From NCBI GenBank assembly GCA_030762935.1, contig CM060896.1, positions 17,227,527-17,291,526 on the forward strand: a stretch of DNA of 64,000 nt, in the 5' to 3' direction. Both the position numbers and the translations under genes were made by a program. Below are positions 54,824 through 57,021 of this stretch, in pieces; position 1 is the first letter of the stretch; the number at the start of each line of letters is the position of its first letter. A model generated the notes under the pieces. The model was not told the origin of the DNA. It made no database searches and saw only the letters and a list, made by a program, of their open reading frames with translations. This DNA is from Hymenopus coronatus (lineage: Eukaryota; Arthropoda; Insecta; Mantodea; Hymenopodidae).

Positions 54824-55735
54824 TGAATACATACACATATGCACGCATGCACACACACACGCACACATGCACTATTTCCTCCTTGATTTCTTTAGGCGTT
54901 AAGCCTTTCAAATGGAAGTATTTAATCACTACTCGTTTTTCCAAATCCTTCATTTTCGTGAAAACTCTAAAGTTGTCTTGTTTAAAATAGTCATTAAAAA
55001 ACTAAACAAGCTATTACCTGCAATTATGGATATAAGCTAGTCTAGCGTTAAACTATACGATGCTACCATCTAACTGGCCTAGTGGCACCATATCTGTGTG
55101 AGACCCAGGACTTATTAGCCGACCCCTCGGAGTACTAGAGAAAATAAAAGCTCAAATAAAAGCTCAGACTTTGTACATTTTAGTTTTTGTGTATCCACTG
55201 TCATAGTGGTGCTTTTACTACCTTTGGTATGGTGGAAAAATTAAAAGATCATGTTGTGTATATCCTCTTTAACTTGCTTAACAATGTAATGTTTTCCAGC
55301 AATTAGCAGAGAGTTTAAATTCATTTGGAGAGCCATGGAAAGAAAATCCAGGTGATGGCGCATTTTATGGACCAAAGATCGACATTACTATCACAGATGC
55401 CTTAAGAAGACCTCATCAGTGTGCCACCATTCAGTTGGACTTCCAGTTACCAATCCGCTTTAATCTGGGTTATGTAAGGTTAGTACATAGCACAGTGCAT
55501 GTATTTATAGCAATGGAACTCTCACACGAGGAATTCTGATGATGATTGCTGTTGTTTCAGTGAGACAGGTGAAAAGAAGAGGCCAGTCATCATACATCGA
55601 GCTATCTTAGGCTCAGTGGAACGAATGATTGCAATACTCACTGAATCTTATGCTGGAAAATGGCCCTTTTGGTTGTCTCCAAGGCAGAGTATAGTCATTC
55701 CAGTGGGTGCACCATTCCATGATTATGCTTTCAAG
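1268..55735 (+). CDS. TARS: Threonyl-tRNA synthetase, cytoplasmic (partial gene, 11 exons in window)
   Basis: The enzyme charges tRNA-Thr with threonine and removes mischarged serine. Eleven exons (1268-1383, 5486-5619, 24545-24658, 26965-27108, 30335-30481, 30593-30787, 43112-43182, 44617-44779, 51295-51432, 55300-55478, 55561-55735) splice in frame with AG/GT borders and read closely like animal ThrRS. Visible landmarks are the editing-site HSSAH and CRGPH motifs, motif 1 ([11 protein letters not shown] to TSGHW), the zinc ligands Cys in NCPGH, His in DDAHIF and His in HRAIL, the motif 2 loop, and motif 3 ([10 protein letters not shown]). The reading frame shows no stop or frameshift, so the gene looks functional. 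By comparison with animal ThrRS, about 120 N-terminal residues (start, TGS domain) and about 80-90 C-terminal residues (anticodon binding) lie outside. Introns range from 82 bp to 18.9 kb. A TARS3-like paralogue cannot be excluded without the N-terminus. Confidence 0.97.
2540..2975 (-). pseudogene. DDE transposase C-terminal remnant (Tc1/mariner-like, DFFLWG type)
   Basis: Read on the minus strand, several frames give pieces of a transposase tail. These are [20 protein letters not shown], then [15 protein letters not shown] resembling the DLTPLDFFLWG motif, then [18 protein letters not shown], then [10 protein letters not shown]. Order and spacing fit the last 110-130 residues of insect Tc1/mariner-superfamily transposases. 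Frames are broken by stops and shifts and no N-terminal part or TIR was found. The rest of this intron (1384-2540 and 3000-4250) holds nothing I recognise. Confidence 0.55.
4300..5260 (+). pseudogene. Penelope-like element a, decayed
   Basis: At 4354-4380 the frame reads IFCGDVFAI, a decayed form of the PLE reverse transcriptase YVDD box. Then come [11 protein letters not shown] (about 4470-4510), FKKFTYYP (about 4790), and [10 protein letters not shown]...VKYKQ at 4960-5015, which matches the GIY-YIG endonuclease of the better preserved copies here. All are on the + strand in the expected order, but stops and frameshifts separate them. A hammerhead-like fold follows at 5210-5259. The 5' part of the RT is not recognisable. 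Confidence 0.55.
5210..5259 (+). ncRNA. Hammerhead-ribozyme-like motif of PLE a
   Basis: CTGAGGG at 5217-5223 corresponds to CTGANGA with one change. GATT and AATC pair around a 7-base loop as stem II, then GAAAC at 5242-5246. Outer ATTAT (5210-5214) pairs with ATAAT (5255-5259) as stem I. The core carries a substitution, so self-cleavage is doubtful. Hammerheads are known in PLE terminal repeats. Confidence 0.4.
5486..5619 (+). CDS. TARS: TARS exon b: editing domain, HxxxH motif
   Basis: Acceptor ttcag, donor gttagt. It carries [19 protein letters not shown]; the HSSAH histidines belong to the editing-site metal-binding set known in ThrRS and AlaRS. The exon ends in phase 0 after Asn-Gln-Gln. 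The next intron is the largest in the window (18.9 kb). Confidence 0.97.
6215..6760 (+). repeat. Repeat A, copy 1, 5' half
   Basis: Begins with the family's start (catgacttcctctagctgtt) and continues through its conserved middle to about aaaattcagg near 6750. The matching 3' half resumes at about 8568, so about 1.8 kb carrying PLE b separates the halves. It also holds a poly-A run at 6557-6596 and a local duplication of about 50 bp (6596-6647 and 6680-6728) around a second A-run. Confidence 0.65.
6888..6930 (-). ncRNA. Hammerhead-like motif of PLE b
   Basis: Minus strand: TGGC, CTGATAA, a short hairpin closed by a GCAA tetraloop, GAAAC, a UUCG loop, then GCCA. TGGC/GCCA form stem I. The UH cleavage dinucleotide appears lost and CTGANGA is CTGATAA, so this looks like a decayed ribozyme just 3' of the endonuclease ORF. 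Confidence 0.45.
6961..8409 (-). mobile_element. Penelope-like element b (RT + GIY-YIG), 5'-truncated, with 32-bp inverted ends
   Basis: The best preserved PLE in the window, limited by a perfect 32-bp inverted repeat (6961-6992 and 8378-8409). On the minus strand, the RT from about 8326 begins [15 protein letters not shown], keeps [11 protein letters not shown] and the catalytic [11 protein letters not shown]. After a single in-frame TAA at about 7730 the frame continues into the endonuclease, with [18 protein letters not shown] and RAKEHHRN, the GIY-YIG signature of PLEs. The N-terminal region upstream of the RT palm is missing. It sits inside repeat A copy 1. Apart from the stop and truncation it is little decayed and so relatively young. 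Confidence 0.9.
7028..8326 (-). pseudogene. PLE b ORF: reverse transcriptase and GIY-YIG endonuclease with one internal stop
   Basis: One frame runs from 8326 to 7028 with a single TAA at 7730-7732. RT part: about 198 residues, fingers/palm with [20 protein letters not shown] and YVDD. Endonuclease part: [14 protein letters not shown] (CCHH-type Cys pair followed by the YIG core), then [20 protein letters not shown] and EIPPGDLL near the C-terminus. PLE proteins are normally about 700-850 residues, so roughly half is present. Plus-strand ORFs across the same bases are shadows. Confidence 0.88.
8568..8930 (+). repeat. Repeat A, copy 1, 3' half
   Basis: Resumes the family consensus at aaaattcaaaatatatg and includes the internal CA-rich microsatellite (about 8770-8795) and the segment ending near two copies of agaactatgtaca. 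It is the continuation of 6215-6760 after the PLE b insertion. Confidence 0.65.
8935..9456 (+). repeat. Repeat A, copy 2, 3'-truncated
   Basis: Starts with ccattcacatgattttctct and follows the consensus to about catttttgagaat, where it meets copy 3 in opposite orientation, forming a head-to-head inverted pair. Confidence 0.65.
9457..10179 (-). repeat. Repeat A, copy 3, cut by PLE c
   Basis: Minus orientation: begins at the family's 3' end (tactttctccatactg) and runs to the position gctaatttttctcg, where PLE c starts at 10180. The remaining bases of its 5' end are not found immediately beyond the PLE. Confidence 0.65.
10263..10616 (+). pseudogene. PLE c GIY-YIG endonuclease fragment
   Basis: An open frame of 117 residues after the first Met; homology starts upstream at about 10236 with [27 protein letters not shown] and [20 protein letters not shown] align with PLE b. 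It has no RT and no start of its own, so it is a relic and not a host gene. Confidence 0.85.
10695..12345 (+). repeat. Left arm of a large diverged inverted repeat
   Basis: About 1.6 kb. In order it holds a hammerhead-like motif, atttatgcacaggga, [23 protein letters not shown] sequence, a tRNA-like stretch (box A-like tgcagtaaattgg, box B-like ggtccgattct near 11070-11130), and a long AT-rich part ending near gtctaggtaatatattcc. The same order occurs reversed at 13135-15490, and the outer 650 bp again at 62888-63545. The arms are visibly diverged. No conserved ORF explains it. Confidence 0.7.
10707..10754 (+). ncRNA. Hammerhead-like motif, PLE c / left arm
   Basis: CATAAGGA (10707-10714) pairs over seven of eight positions with TCTTTATA (10747-10754) as stem I. 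CTGAGCA (10718-10724) stands for CTGANGA and GACAAC (10737-10742) for GAAAC, around ggaaataattgc. Core substitutions suggest an inactive relic. The two related copies at 15.36 and 63.43 kb keep the same layout. Confidence 0.45.
12345..13135. other. Spacer between inverted arms, unrecognised
   Basis: About 790 bp with short ORFs on both strands (for example 12448-12636 + and 12942-13196 -), none showing a family motif I recognise. It could be the decayed core of the element bounded by the arms. Confidence 0.4.
13955..14551 (+). mobile_element. Internally deleted mariner (MITE-like), irritans-type
   Basis: TIRs of roughly 60 bp (13955-14015 and reverse complement up to 14551) begin actaaa and share ttatttacaaa.tgacagtacc, with TA on both sides (13953-13954, 14552-14553). 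Inside, + strand pieces of a mariner transposase are visible: [13 protein letters not shown], and near the end a match to FLAGKRF-type C-terminal sequence followed by AVEEYN. The catalytic middle is deleted, giving a non-autonomous 0.6-kb derivative inserted in the right arm. Confidence 0.75.
15345..15395 (-). ncRNA. Hammerhead-like motif at outer end of right arm
   Basis: Minus strand: CATAAAGA pairs with TCTTTATA around a core homologous to the motif at 10707-10754 (…ggaagtaatagcaacaacatgttc). The CTGANGA box is mostly lost (cgagttg). Recognised chiefly by position and homology. Confidence 0.35.
15678..17778 (+). mobile_element. Tigger/pogo element, nested in element T
   Basis: Bounded by cagttgaacttgattaattt at the left and its imperfect reverse complement at the right (…gccaagtcaactg), with TA before the left end. 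About 2.1 kb, near the usual Tigger size. The two halves of element T join across it. Confidence 0.8.
16200..17450 (+). pseudogene. Tigger transposase pseudogene (CENP-B HTH + DDE_1)
   Basis: In order: [16 protein letters not shown] and [19 protein letters not shown] (CENP-B-type HTH, about 16210-16330); GLLIAEKAAEFA and [18 protein letters not shown] (16440-16560); [11 protein letters not shown] (about 16650); DDE core [20 protein letters not shown] (about 16930-17000) and [10 protein letters not shown] (about 17035); and the acidic tail [19 protein letters not shown] (about 17300). Multiple frameshifts and stops break it, so it is a dead copy of a DD-type pogo transposase. Confidence 0.85.
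18594..19120 (-). pseudogene. hAT-type (DUF4371/ZMYM-like) transposase relic
   Basis: Minus strand pieces: [20 protein letters not shown] (near 19110-19050), then [20 protein letters not shown], and an ORF at 18836-18594 with [20 protein letters not shown]. These match the order LPFRGHDE...LVAQTYDGASVMSG of DUF4371 hAT-derived proteins. The sequence stops at about the HCYAH position (MCIA). No TIR found; 19120-19780 holds nothing else I recognise. Confidence 0.55.
19782..22353 (-). mobile_element. hAT element, ZBED5/FAM200-like, with probable 8-bp target duplication
   Basis: Ends ccatggtattcaacc... and ...ttgaatatgcgtg act as short imperfect TIRs, next to tgtaccccc motifs typical of this hAT branch. 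Flanks gtttaaaa (19774-19781) and gtctaaag (22354-22361) agree at 6 of 8 positions, fitting a decayed hAT target duplication. About 2.57 kb, the usual size for an autonomous copy. Confidence 0.7.
20058..21965 (-). pseudogene. ZBED5-like hAT transposase pseudogene
   Basis: Read from 21965 down: [23 protein letters not shown]-type finger [19 protein letters not shown]...[10 protein letters not shown] (about 21720-21600); [37 protein letters not shown] (about 21280); [19 protein letters not shown] and [14 protein letters not shown] (about 21100-20980); [12 protein letters not shown] (about 20300); C-terminal [20 protein letters not shown] (about 20060). Order and content match ZBED5-like proteins. 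Many frameshifts show it is dead, unlike the domesticated vertebrate genes. Confidence 0.85.
22362..23465. other. Intronic AT-rich sequence, nothing recognised
   Basis: Short ORFs only (for example 22919-23104 minus); no repeat or transposon signature found. Confidence 0.45.
23515..24300 (+). repeat. GA-rich minisatellite
   Basis: Tandem units of about 30 bp built on gataagagagagggagttgg and aagcgaaagt (23515-23870) grade into irregular gagaggg runs to about 24300. Minus-strand ORFs rich in Ser, Leu and Pro across it are by-products of the repeat. It ends about 240 bp before TARS exon c and makes a long purine-rich tract in the transcript. Confidence 0.9.
24545..24658 (+). CDS. TARS: TARS exon c: editing domain middle
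   Basis: A T-rich tract and ttcag precede it, and donor gtatga follows. It is exactly 38 codons in phase 0 and contains [16 protein letters not shown], matching animal ThrRS between the two editing motifs. A purine-rich minisatellite ends about 240 bp upstream. Confidence 0.96.
24998..25190 (+). mobile_element. tRNA-derived SINE, family C
   Basis: tRNA-like head with box A tggctcagttgg (about 25004-25015) and box B ggttcaaactc (25047-25057), then the core catgtaaaagaactcctgcg, ending near an A/T-rich tail. The same core lies at 54425-54585 on the other strand. The head does not fold as a full tRNA. I associate this SINE core with insects (inference). Confidence 0.7.
25190..25958. other. Intronic sequence, nothing recognised
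   Basis: AT-rich, with repeated gcatatttgcat-type words around 25400-25500; no coding signal. Confidence 0.4.
25959..26872 (+). repeat. Repeat A, copy 4 (near full length)
   Basis: From tctgacgtgtttcattcaca to the terminal palindrome ttctctatacactatgtaca/tagtatgtatagagaaagta at about 26828-26870. It holds the embedded microsatellite cacacaca...gactgactgacagacaga (26650-26730). The ORF at 26443-26685 is part of the repeat. This copy is a good reference for the family (about 0.9 kb). Confidence 0.75.
26965..27108 (+). CDS. TARS: TARS exon d: editing domain, CxxxH motif
   Basis: Acceptor ttttgcag, donor gtaagt, 48 codons, phase 0. It carries [10 protein letters not shown] and [12 protein letters not shown]; Cys and His of CRGPH are the second half of the editing active site. 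A repeat A copy ends about 90 bp upstream of the acceptor. Confidence 0.97.
27109..28760. other. TARS intron segment, nothing recognised
   Basis: Contains an open frame 27300-27518 (+) that I cannot assign and several short ORFs. No TIR, SINE head or RT motif was found. Confidence 0.4.
28768..29400 (-). pseudogene. Penelope-like element d, GIY-YIG relic
   Basis: Minus strand: [20 protein letters not shown] and [18 protein letters not shown] (degraded CGKxYIGQTGR, about 29230-29190), then after a frameshift [20 protein letters not shown] at about 29155-29090 and a tail [20 protein letters not shown]. This is the endonuclease end of a PLE family distinct from b, c and f. No RT part remains. 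Confidence 0.7.
28779..28823 (-). ncRNA. Hammerhead-like motif of PLE d
   Basis: Minus strand: GTTAACA, CTGAGGA (exact CTGANGA), stem II CCATC/GATGG with an AUAA loop, GAAA, TGTTGGC. GTTAACA and TGTTGGC pair over 7 bp with two G-U wobbles. There is no room for a normal stem III with the UH site, so it may be a two-stem relic or need a dimer. Confidence 0.45.
29740..29801 (-). ncRNA. Hammerhead-like motif of PLE e (best preserved core)
   Basis: Minus strand: TGGTTA (29801-29796), CTGAAGA (29788-29782, exact CTGANGA), a 5-6 bp stem II with CAUA loop, GAAAC (29764-29760), ATGTT, then TAACCA (29745-29740). TGGTTA/TAACCA give stem I with an internal loop, as in type I hammerheads. GAAAC-AT-GTT can form the very short stem III followed by the UH site. 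Activity is plausible but untested. Confidence 0.5.
29740..30165 (-). pseudogene. Penelope-like element e, GIY-YIG relic
   Basis: Minus strand near 30130-30060: [20 protein letters not shown], a degraded GxYxIxCxxCxKxYxGET core. Then [18 protein letters not shown] (about 30030-29990) with stops in between, reaching about 29860. The hammerhead-like motif follows directly. It ends about 170 bp before TARS exon e. Confidence 0.65.
30335..30481 (+). CDS. TARS: TARS exon e: linker to catalytic core
   Basis: Acceptor tttttcag, donor gttaga, 49 codons, phase 0. It begins NSSTYWEGK and includes YGISFPD and RDHRKIGR, the conserved link from editing to aminoacylation domain. Confidence 0.97.
30593..30787 (+). 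CDS. TARS: TARS exon f: class II motif 1 region
   Basis: Separated from the previous exon by an intron of only 111 bp. Acceptor tgcag, donor gtaagt, 65 codons. It carries [19 protein letters not shown] and the motif 1 helix through TSGHWAHYA, the dimer interface of class II synthetases. Reading past the donor gives unrelated sequence, which fixes the exon end. Confidence 0.97.
31120..31970 (+). pseudogene. Non-LTR retrotransposon (LINE) RNase H fragment
   Basis: Plus-strand pieces in order: [16 protein letters not shown] (about 31425-31475), [12 protein letters not shown], and [20 protein letters not shown] then FLAKKGSN (31610-31700), the RNase H domain of jockey/I/R1-type LINEs. Then [12 protein letters not shown] (about 31935). 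Stops and frameshifts throughout; RT not present. Confidence 0.75.
32591..32950 (+). repeat. Repeat A, copy 5, 3'-truncated
   Basis: Starts tctgatgtgttccattcaca and stops after gagatctgcattttt, directly joined to inverted copy 6. Between 31970 and 32590 nothing else is recognised. Confidence 0.65.
33435..34971 (-). mobile_element. Tc1-family transposon with TA target duplication
   Basis: TIRs cactactgctcaagagttt... and the reverse complement of ...aaacttttgggcagtagtg (27 bp, nearly identical) end at 33435 and 34971, each flanked by TA. 1,537 bp, typical of Tc1. Confidence 0.9.
33553..34626 (-). pseudogene. Tc1 transposase pseudogene (DD34E)
   Basis: Starts with [19 protein letters not shown] at 34626 and includes an HTH region. 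It continues with [32 protein letters not shown] (second catalytic Asp) and [18 protein letters not shown] (catalytic Glu), ending at 33553 with GGYFEESKI. Length matches the usual 340-residue protein. Frameshifts lie near 33800, 34060-34145 and 34330. A 40-bp segment around 34362-34445 is tandemly duplicated inside the coding region. Confidence 0.9.
36060..36431 (+). mobile_element. LINE 3' end with poly-A tail
   Basis: Frame 36071-36301 reads [20 protein letters not shown] then NYCHSPLT, the post-RNase H end of jockey/R1-like LINEs (TRLTHSFLL...CEHC). It is followed by a short UTR and aaataaaataaaaaaaaa ending at 36431. Strongly 5'-truncated. 35600-36060 shows nothing else. Confidence 0.75.
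36432..36960 (+). pseudogene. Second LINE ORF fragment, split by a SINE
   Basis: Starts directly after the poly-A of the previous LINE. Across the SINE insertion (36515-36766) it reads [20 protein letters not shown] then [20 protein letters not shown], the C-terminal zinc-knuckle region of a non-LTR retrotransposon. Confidence 0.65.
36515..36766 (-). mobile_element. SINE family S, 5'-truncated, with 14-bp target duplication
   Basis: gaaaatctgcagta flanks it on both sides (36501-36514, 36767-36780). Minus strand starts at the tRNA box B region (gcgggtttaaacctgg) and runs to the ttatttatgggcgc end; the box A part is missing. Same family as 43884-44163, 52155-52448 and 63887-64000. Confidence 0.88.
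37109..37975 (-). mobile_element. LINE 3' region with poly-T (poly-A on minus strand)
   Basis: A T-run at 37109-37132 marks the 3' tail. Upstream on the minus strand: [34 protein letters not shown], and [20 protein letters not shown] with a CCHC knuckle (about 37490-37430). Frames are broken. It belongs to a non-LTR family different from the copies at 36 kb. Confidence 0.65.
38210..39622 (+). mobile_element. TIR element T, copy 2 (host of PLE f)
   Basis: Left end tactatatttattcaaatgc and right end reverse complement of taccatatttatccaagtac, with TA borders. Internal order matches copy 1 at 15.58-18.45 kb. PLE f lies within it at 38618-39300. Confidence 0.6.
38618..39300 (-). mobile_element. 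Penelope-like element f with 21-bp inverted ends
   Basis: Minus strand, from about 39295: [50 protein letters not shown]. Then after frameshifts [23 protein letters not shown] and [15 protein letters not shown], in the order seen in PLE b. A 21-bp perfect inverted repeat (38618-38638, 39280-39300) marks both ends. Same family as PLE b; RT absent; no hammerhead-like motif found. Confidence 0.75.
40200..41195 (-). repeat. Repeat A, copy 8, interrupted by a PLE tail
   Basis: Minus orientation from tactttctctacacatact to ggaacacatcagatttt. Carries the internal GT microsatellite at about 40327-40345. ORFs 40079-40405 on both strands belong to the repeat. Confidence 0.7.
40947..41082 (-). mobile_element. 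136-bp PLE 3' tail with 10-bp target duplication
   Basis: gactatttct occurs on both sides (40937-40946, 41083-41092). The insert, on the minus strand, matches the end of PLE c: gagaccaaaag, atgttgataatgcaat, ttgcaactattatttttata. It is a minimal insertion made of untranslated PLE 3' sequence only. Confidence 0.75.
41196..41753. other. Intron segment, nothing recognised
   Basis: Includes ORFs 41412-41615 (-) and 41519-41902 (+) without family motifs; the latter runs into the mariner TIR. Confidence 0.4.
41756..43058 (-). mobile_element. mariner transposon, full length
   Basis: Nearly perfect TIRs starting tacgaggtacgtccagaaag at both ends, with TA at 41754-41755 and 43059-43060. 1,303 bp, the usual mariner size. 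It ends 53 bp before TARS exon g. Confidence 0.93.
41857..42918 (-). pseudogene. mariner transposase, DD34D, frameshifted
   Basis: From 42918: [20 protein letters not shown] (HTH), [18 protein letters not shown]; after frame changes [20 protein letters not shown] (first Asp, about 42440), [13 protein letters not shown] (second Asp), [13 protein letters not shown] (third Asp), ending [12 protein letters not shown]...SFVEK at 41857. The last 176 residues are open, and the N-terminal third has at least two frameshifts. About 350 residues, as in other mariners. Low decay suggests recent activity. Confidence 0.92.
43112..43182 (+). CDS. TARS: TARS exon g: zinc-binding Cys
   Basis: A short 71-bp exon with acceptor ttttag and donor gtgagt. 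It reads [19 protein letters not shown] followed by CPGH; the Cys is a ligand of the catalytic zinc that recognises threonine. It ends in phase 2. A complete mariner element stops 53 bp upstream, its target duplication 51 bp upstream, so branch point and acceptor lie in a very short remnant. Confidence 0.96.
43884..44163 (+). mobile_element. SINE family S, + copy
   Basis: tRNA-like head gtggttaccatgctagcc with box B gggattaaaccc, then the core ggacaatggatttttttggg and cctctgagcaaaattaagca, ending near acatccataaaga. Flanks tgaggtctcaac and tgaggtcttgac suggest a target duplication. Near complete. Confidence 0.8.
44133..44508. other. Unassigned open frames
   Basis: Overlapping ORFs of up to 109 residues on the minus strand (44133-44462), including [20 protein letters not shown] and [16 protein letters not shown]. 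The last piece vaguely recalls the SPDL(S/T)P box of DDE transposases. Not assigned. Confidence 0.3.
44617..44779 (+). CDS. TARS: TARS exon h: motif 2 and zinc-binding His
   Basis: Acceptor tttcag, donor gtcagt. The first base completes the Cys of NCPGHC. It carries [20 protein letters not shown], the motif 2 strands with the ATP-binding Arg, then [12 protein letters not shown] whose His is the second zinc ligand. Ends in phase 0. Confidence 0.97.
44950..45240 (+). mobile_element. tRNA-derived SINE, family D
   Basis: Box A-like tagcactgtggtaatgtgag (44964 on), box B ggattcaaatcc (45006-45017), then a non-tRNA body through ccgatcacccattctggtt. It sits between TARS exon h and a LINE. Family recognised only by this architecture. 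Confidence 0.55.
45258..45905 (-). pseudogene. LINE reverse transcriptase C-terminal ORF
   Basis: An open frame of 215 residues: [60 protein letters not shown], then [12 protein letters not shown] and [14 protein letters not shown]. This is the thumb and C-terminal region of the LYGCETWT class of LINEs (RTE/CR1-like ERTs). No stop within 648 bp, so a recent 5'-truncated insertion. Confidence 0.85.
45906..46480. other. Intron segment, nothing recognised
   Basis: AT-rich; the ORF at 45985-46227 (minus) has no visible family motif. Confidence 0.4.
46480..47690 (+). pseudogene. pogo-type (POGK/jerky-like) transposase relic
   Basis: Plus strand: [20 protein letters not shown] and [19 protein letters not shown] (CENP-B-type HTH, 46509-46640); [20 protein letters not shown] then GEKSG (46815-46895), the first catalytic Asp changed from ETP to [28 protein letters not shown] (about 47190-47235); tail [20 protein letters not shown] (about 47430-47500). 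Many frameshifts. The right end tgcacccattatgcatgtaa near 47655 resembles the TIR of this group; the left TIR was not found. Confidence 0.75.
47690..48418. other. Intron segment, nothing recognised
   Basis: ORF 48109-48309 (minus) is unassigned. No repeat boundaries seen. Confidence 0.4.
48419..48865 (-). pseudogene. HTH N-terminal part of a DDE_3/IS630-Tc1-like transposase
   Basis: 148 open codons: RMVVHCF-like start at 48865, [20 protein letters not shown] (first HTH), [29 protein letters not shown] (second HTH). In complete relatives the frame continues KKIGFRYEKR and the DDE domain. Here it switches to unrelated residues and the last nine codons (VVDIRTELT, stop) are read from the TIR itself. 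The catalytic domain is deleted. A catalytic part of a related transposase lies at 62.06-62.87 kb. Confidence 0.65.
48419..49572 (-). mobile_element. Element H copy 2 with perfect 28-bp TIRs
   Basis: tcaagttagttcagtcctga... at 48419-48446 is repeated exactly, inverted, at 49545-49572. Inside are a transposase N-terminal fragment and about 680 bp of sequence shared with 37985-40015. Size 1,154 bp with the catalytic domain missing: a non-autonomous derivative. No clear target duplication. Confidence 0.75.
49573..51294. other. Intron segment, nothing recognised
   Basis: About 1.7 kb of AT-rich sequence up to TARS exon i. ORFs at 50408-50714 (+) are hydrophobic by composition (T-rich) and have no family resemblance. 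Confidence 0.45.
51295..51432 (+). CDS. TARS: TARS exon i: catalytic core
   Basis: Acceptor gattgcag, donor gtaagt, 46 codons, phase 0. It reads [20 protein letters not shown] through RPEKYMGE, conserved in the core between motifs 2 and 3. Confidence 0.97.
51955..52865. repeat. Palindromic element with tRNA-like arms
   Basis: Outer arms 51955-52135 (minus) and 52683-52860 (plus) are near-identical inverted copies. Each has box A tagctcagtgga, cggctagagatcaggagatc and box B ggttcaaatccc, then tggcattgaatttttcagtc. The inner arms around 52485-52690 also fold (ccaactattatagtcaattg and its inverted relatives). Looks like a foldback MITE containing tRNA-derived sequence, or two SINEs inserted head to head. 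Confidence 0.65.
52155..52448 (-). mobile_element. SINE family S, full length, 14-bp target duplication
   Basis: ttattttgagatga on both sides (52141-52154, 52449-52462). Minus strand begins gtcgccctccgtggtgtaat (box A) and has box B cgggttcaaacccggc, a perfect T-arm. Then come the core gaggacaatggattttttca and the end catccataaataacacgcc. Best reference copy (294 bp); inserted in the left half of the palindromic element. Confidence 0.9.
52836..53279 (-). pseudogene. Possible transposase HTH fragment
   Basis: Minus-strand ORF with MADNTAETQ (about 53115), [20 protein letters not shown] and [18 protein letters not shown]. The layout resembles the second HTH of the transposase at 48.4 kb, but the match is weak and the frame ends at the palindromic element. 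It could be unrelated. Confidence 0.3.
53280..54424. other. Intron segment, nothing recognised
   Basis: AT-rich, only short ORFs (for example 53282-53491 +). Confidence 0.4.
54425..54585 (-). mobile_element. tRNA-derived SINE, family C, minus copy
   Basis: Minus strand: box B-like ggattcaaacctgg, a gcttaaaagtgacatcc segment, then gtaaaagaactcctgcagga, the core shared with 24998-25190. Confidence 0.65.
54784..54872 (+). repeat. GA and CA microsatellites
   Basis: (GA) run at about 54792-54818 followed by CA-rich sequence at 54833-54866. ORFs here on both strands are products of the repeat. Confidence 0.85.
55300..55478 (+). CDS. TARS: TARS exon j: catalytic core before motif 3
   Basis: Acceptor ttccag, donor gttagt. 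It contains [12 protein letters not shown] and [20 protein letters not shown], a signature stretch of ThrRS. It ends in phase 2 (AG of a Ser codon). Confidence 0.97.
55561..55735 (+). CDS. TARS: TARS exon k: motif 3 and start of anticodon-binding domain
   Basis: Follows an 82-bp intron. Acceptor gtttcag, donor gtaaga. It carries the third zinc ligand (HRAIL), motif 3 ([10 protein letters not shown]) and [16 protein letters not shown] at the entry to the anticodon-binding domain. I found no sequence matching the rest of that domain between 55736 and 64000, so the gene runs on beyond the window. Confidence 0.97.
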
Positions 55736-55892
55736 GTAAGAATACAAAGTAAGAGAACTTGAATGTTATGTAAAGCAGAGAGCATGGTCATTGTGTGTCA
55801 CTTTTGTTCTTTAAAAAAGAACATTGTAAAACTACATTTAACTTTCTTTTTTTCTGTGAGTAGAAAAATTGTCTTTATAAGCTCTGCACCAG

Positions 55893-56965
55893 TTTTACTT
55901 ACTCTACCATGCAGCTAGTATGTAGAGAAATTATTGAATTTCATCTAAAAATTTGATACTGAGATTTCACTGGAAATACATGTTTTCAGGTTCCTTGAAT
56001 CCAATGATATAATTTTTAGAAAAGGGCCCATGAGTGTGAATGTCTATGAATAGCATAACTTAAAAATCTGATGCGTTCCATTTACATGACTTTCTTTAGC
56101 TGTTCCACAAACAACTTTTCTTACAAAAGATTATTCTTTTAACTACACATGCTATTCAAGTTAAACATTACCACAGCTGGTCTTATTTCTTGCTTCTTTG
56201 TAGTTGAGGGAATGCACAGGCGGCTGAAGTTATAGTCAGATTTTAAAAGTCTGTCACTAAATGAAGCAATTGAAATTCGGTTCTTGCTCTTTTTTTTTCT
56301 TTCTTTTTTCTTTTTAATGCCTGTTTTAACTACTTATGGCACTGCAGGCAGTGACACTGATGATACATGAATGAAGATGAAGCACCGGTGGAATGCAAAG
56401 ATGGGAAACTGGAGAAAACCCGCCCCAGCGCTGCTTTGTCCACCACAAATCTCATGCGGCTGCTTGGGATTGAACCCGGGCTATCTAGGTGAAAGGCAAG
56501 TGGTCTAACCACTCGGCCACAGTCTCCTTGCTTGGTAGAATTAACCAAAAGAGAGACAAAAAGAAAGATGTCTCCCATTTGAAAAAGTTTAAGTACTTAA
56601 AACTGAAACCAATAACTATGAATATCTTGAAAACTGTTAAATCTACAAAAGAATGTATATGACATAAATTGTGTGTATAAATGAGATTTTAAGTTTTTGT
56701 TGTCTCCTACGGTTTACCAATGATACAAAAATTATATAAAAAACATCCAAATGAAGATGTGTTCAGGAGCTATTCCCAAAAAATTCAAGATATGCATTTT
56801 GTTTGCCATGAAAATATCTTAAACATATGACATTTTAATAAAAAACATTAGAGCCATTTTTAGGAAAATCAAAATTTTCCAAAAATGTTCCATCTAAAGC
56901 ATAGTTGGGGGTGTGGGGATATTCTTGAAAATCTTTGTGTTTTATCCTTGAGAAATACTGAACTT

Positions 56966-57021
<56 letters not shown>

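Noticed and set aside
54598..54990. Cys- and Val-rich ORFs resembling secreted peptides
   Set aside because: Produced by the GA/CA microsatellites in three frames; no signal of real coding.
56455..56527. Possible tRNA-Leu/Ser gene on the minus strand
   Set aside because: Followed by a SINE body and poly-A with short flanking duplication; no acceptor pairing.
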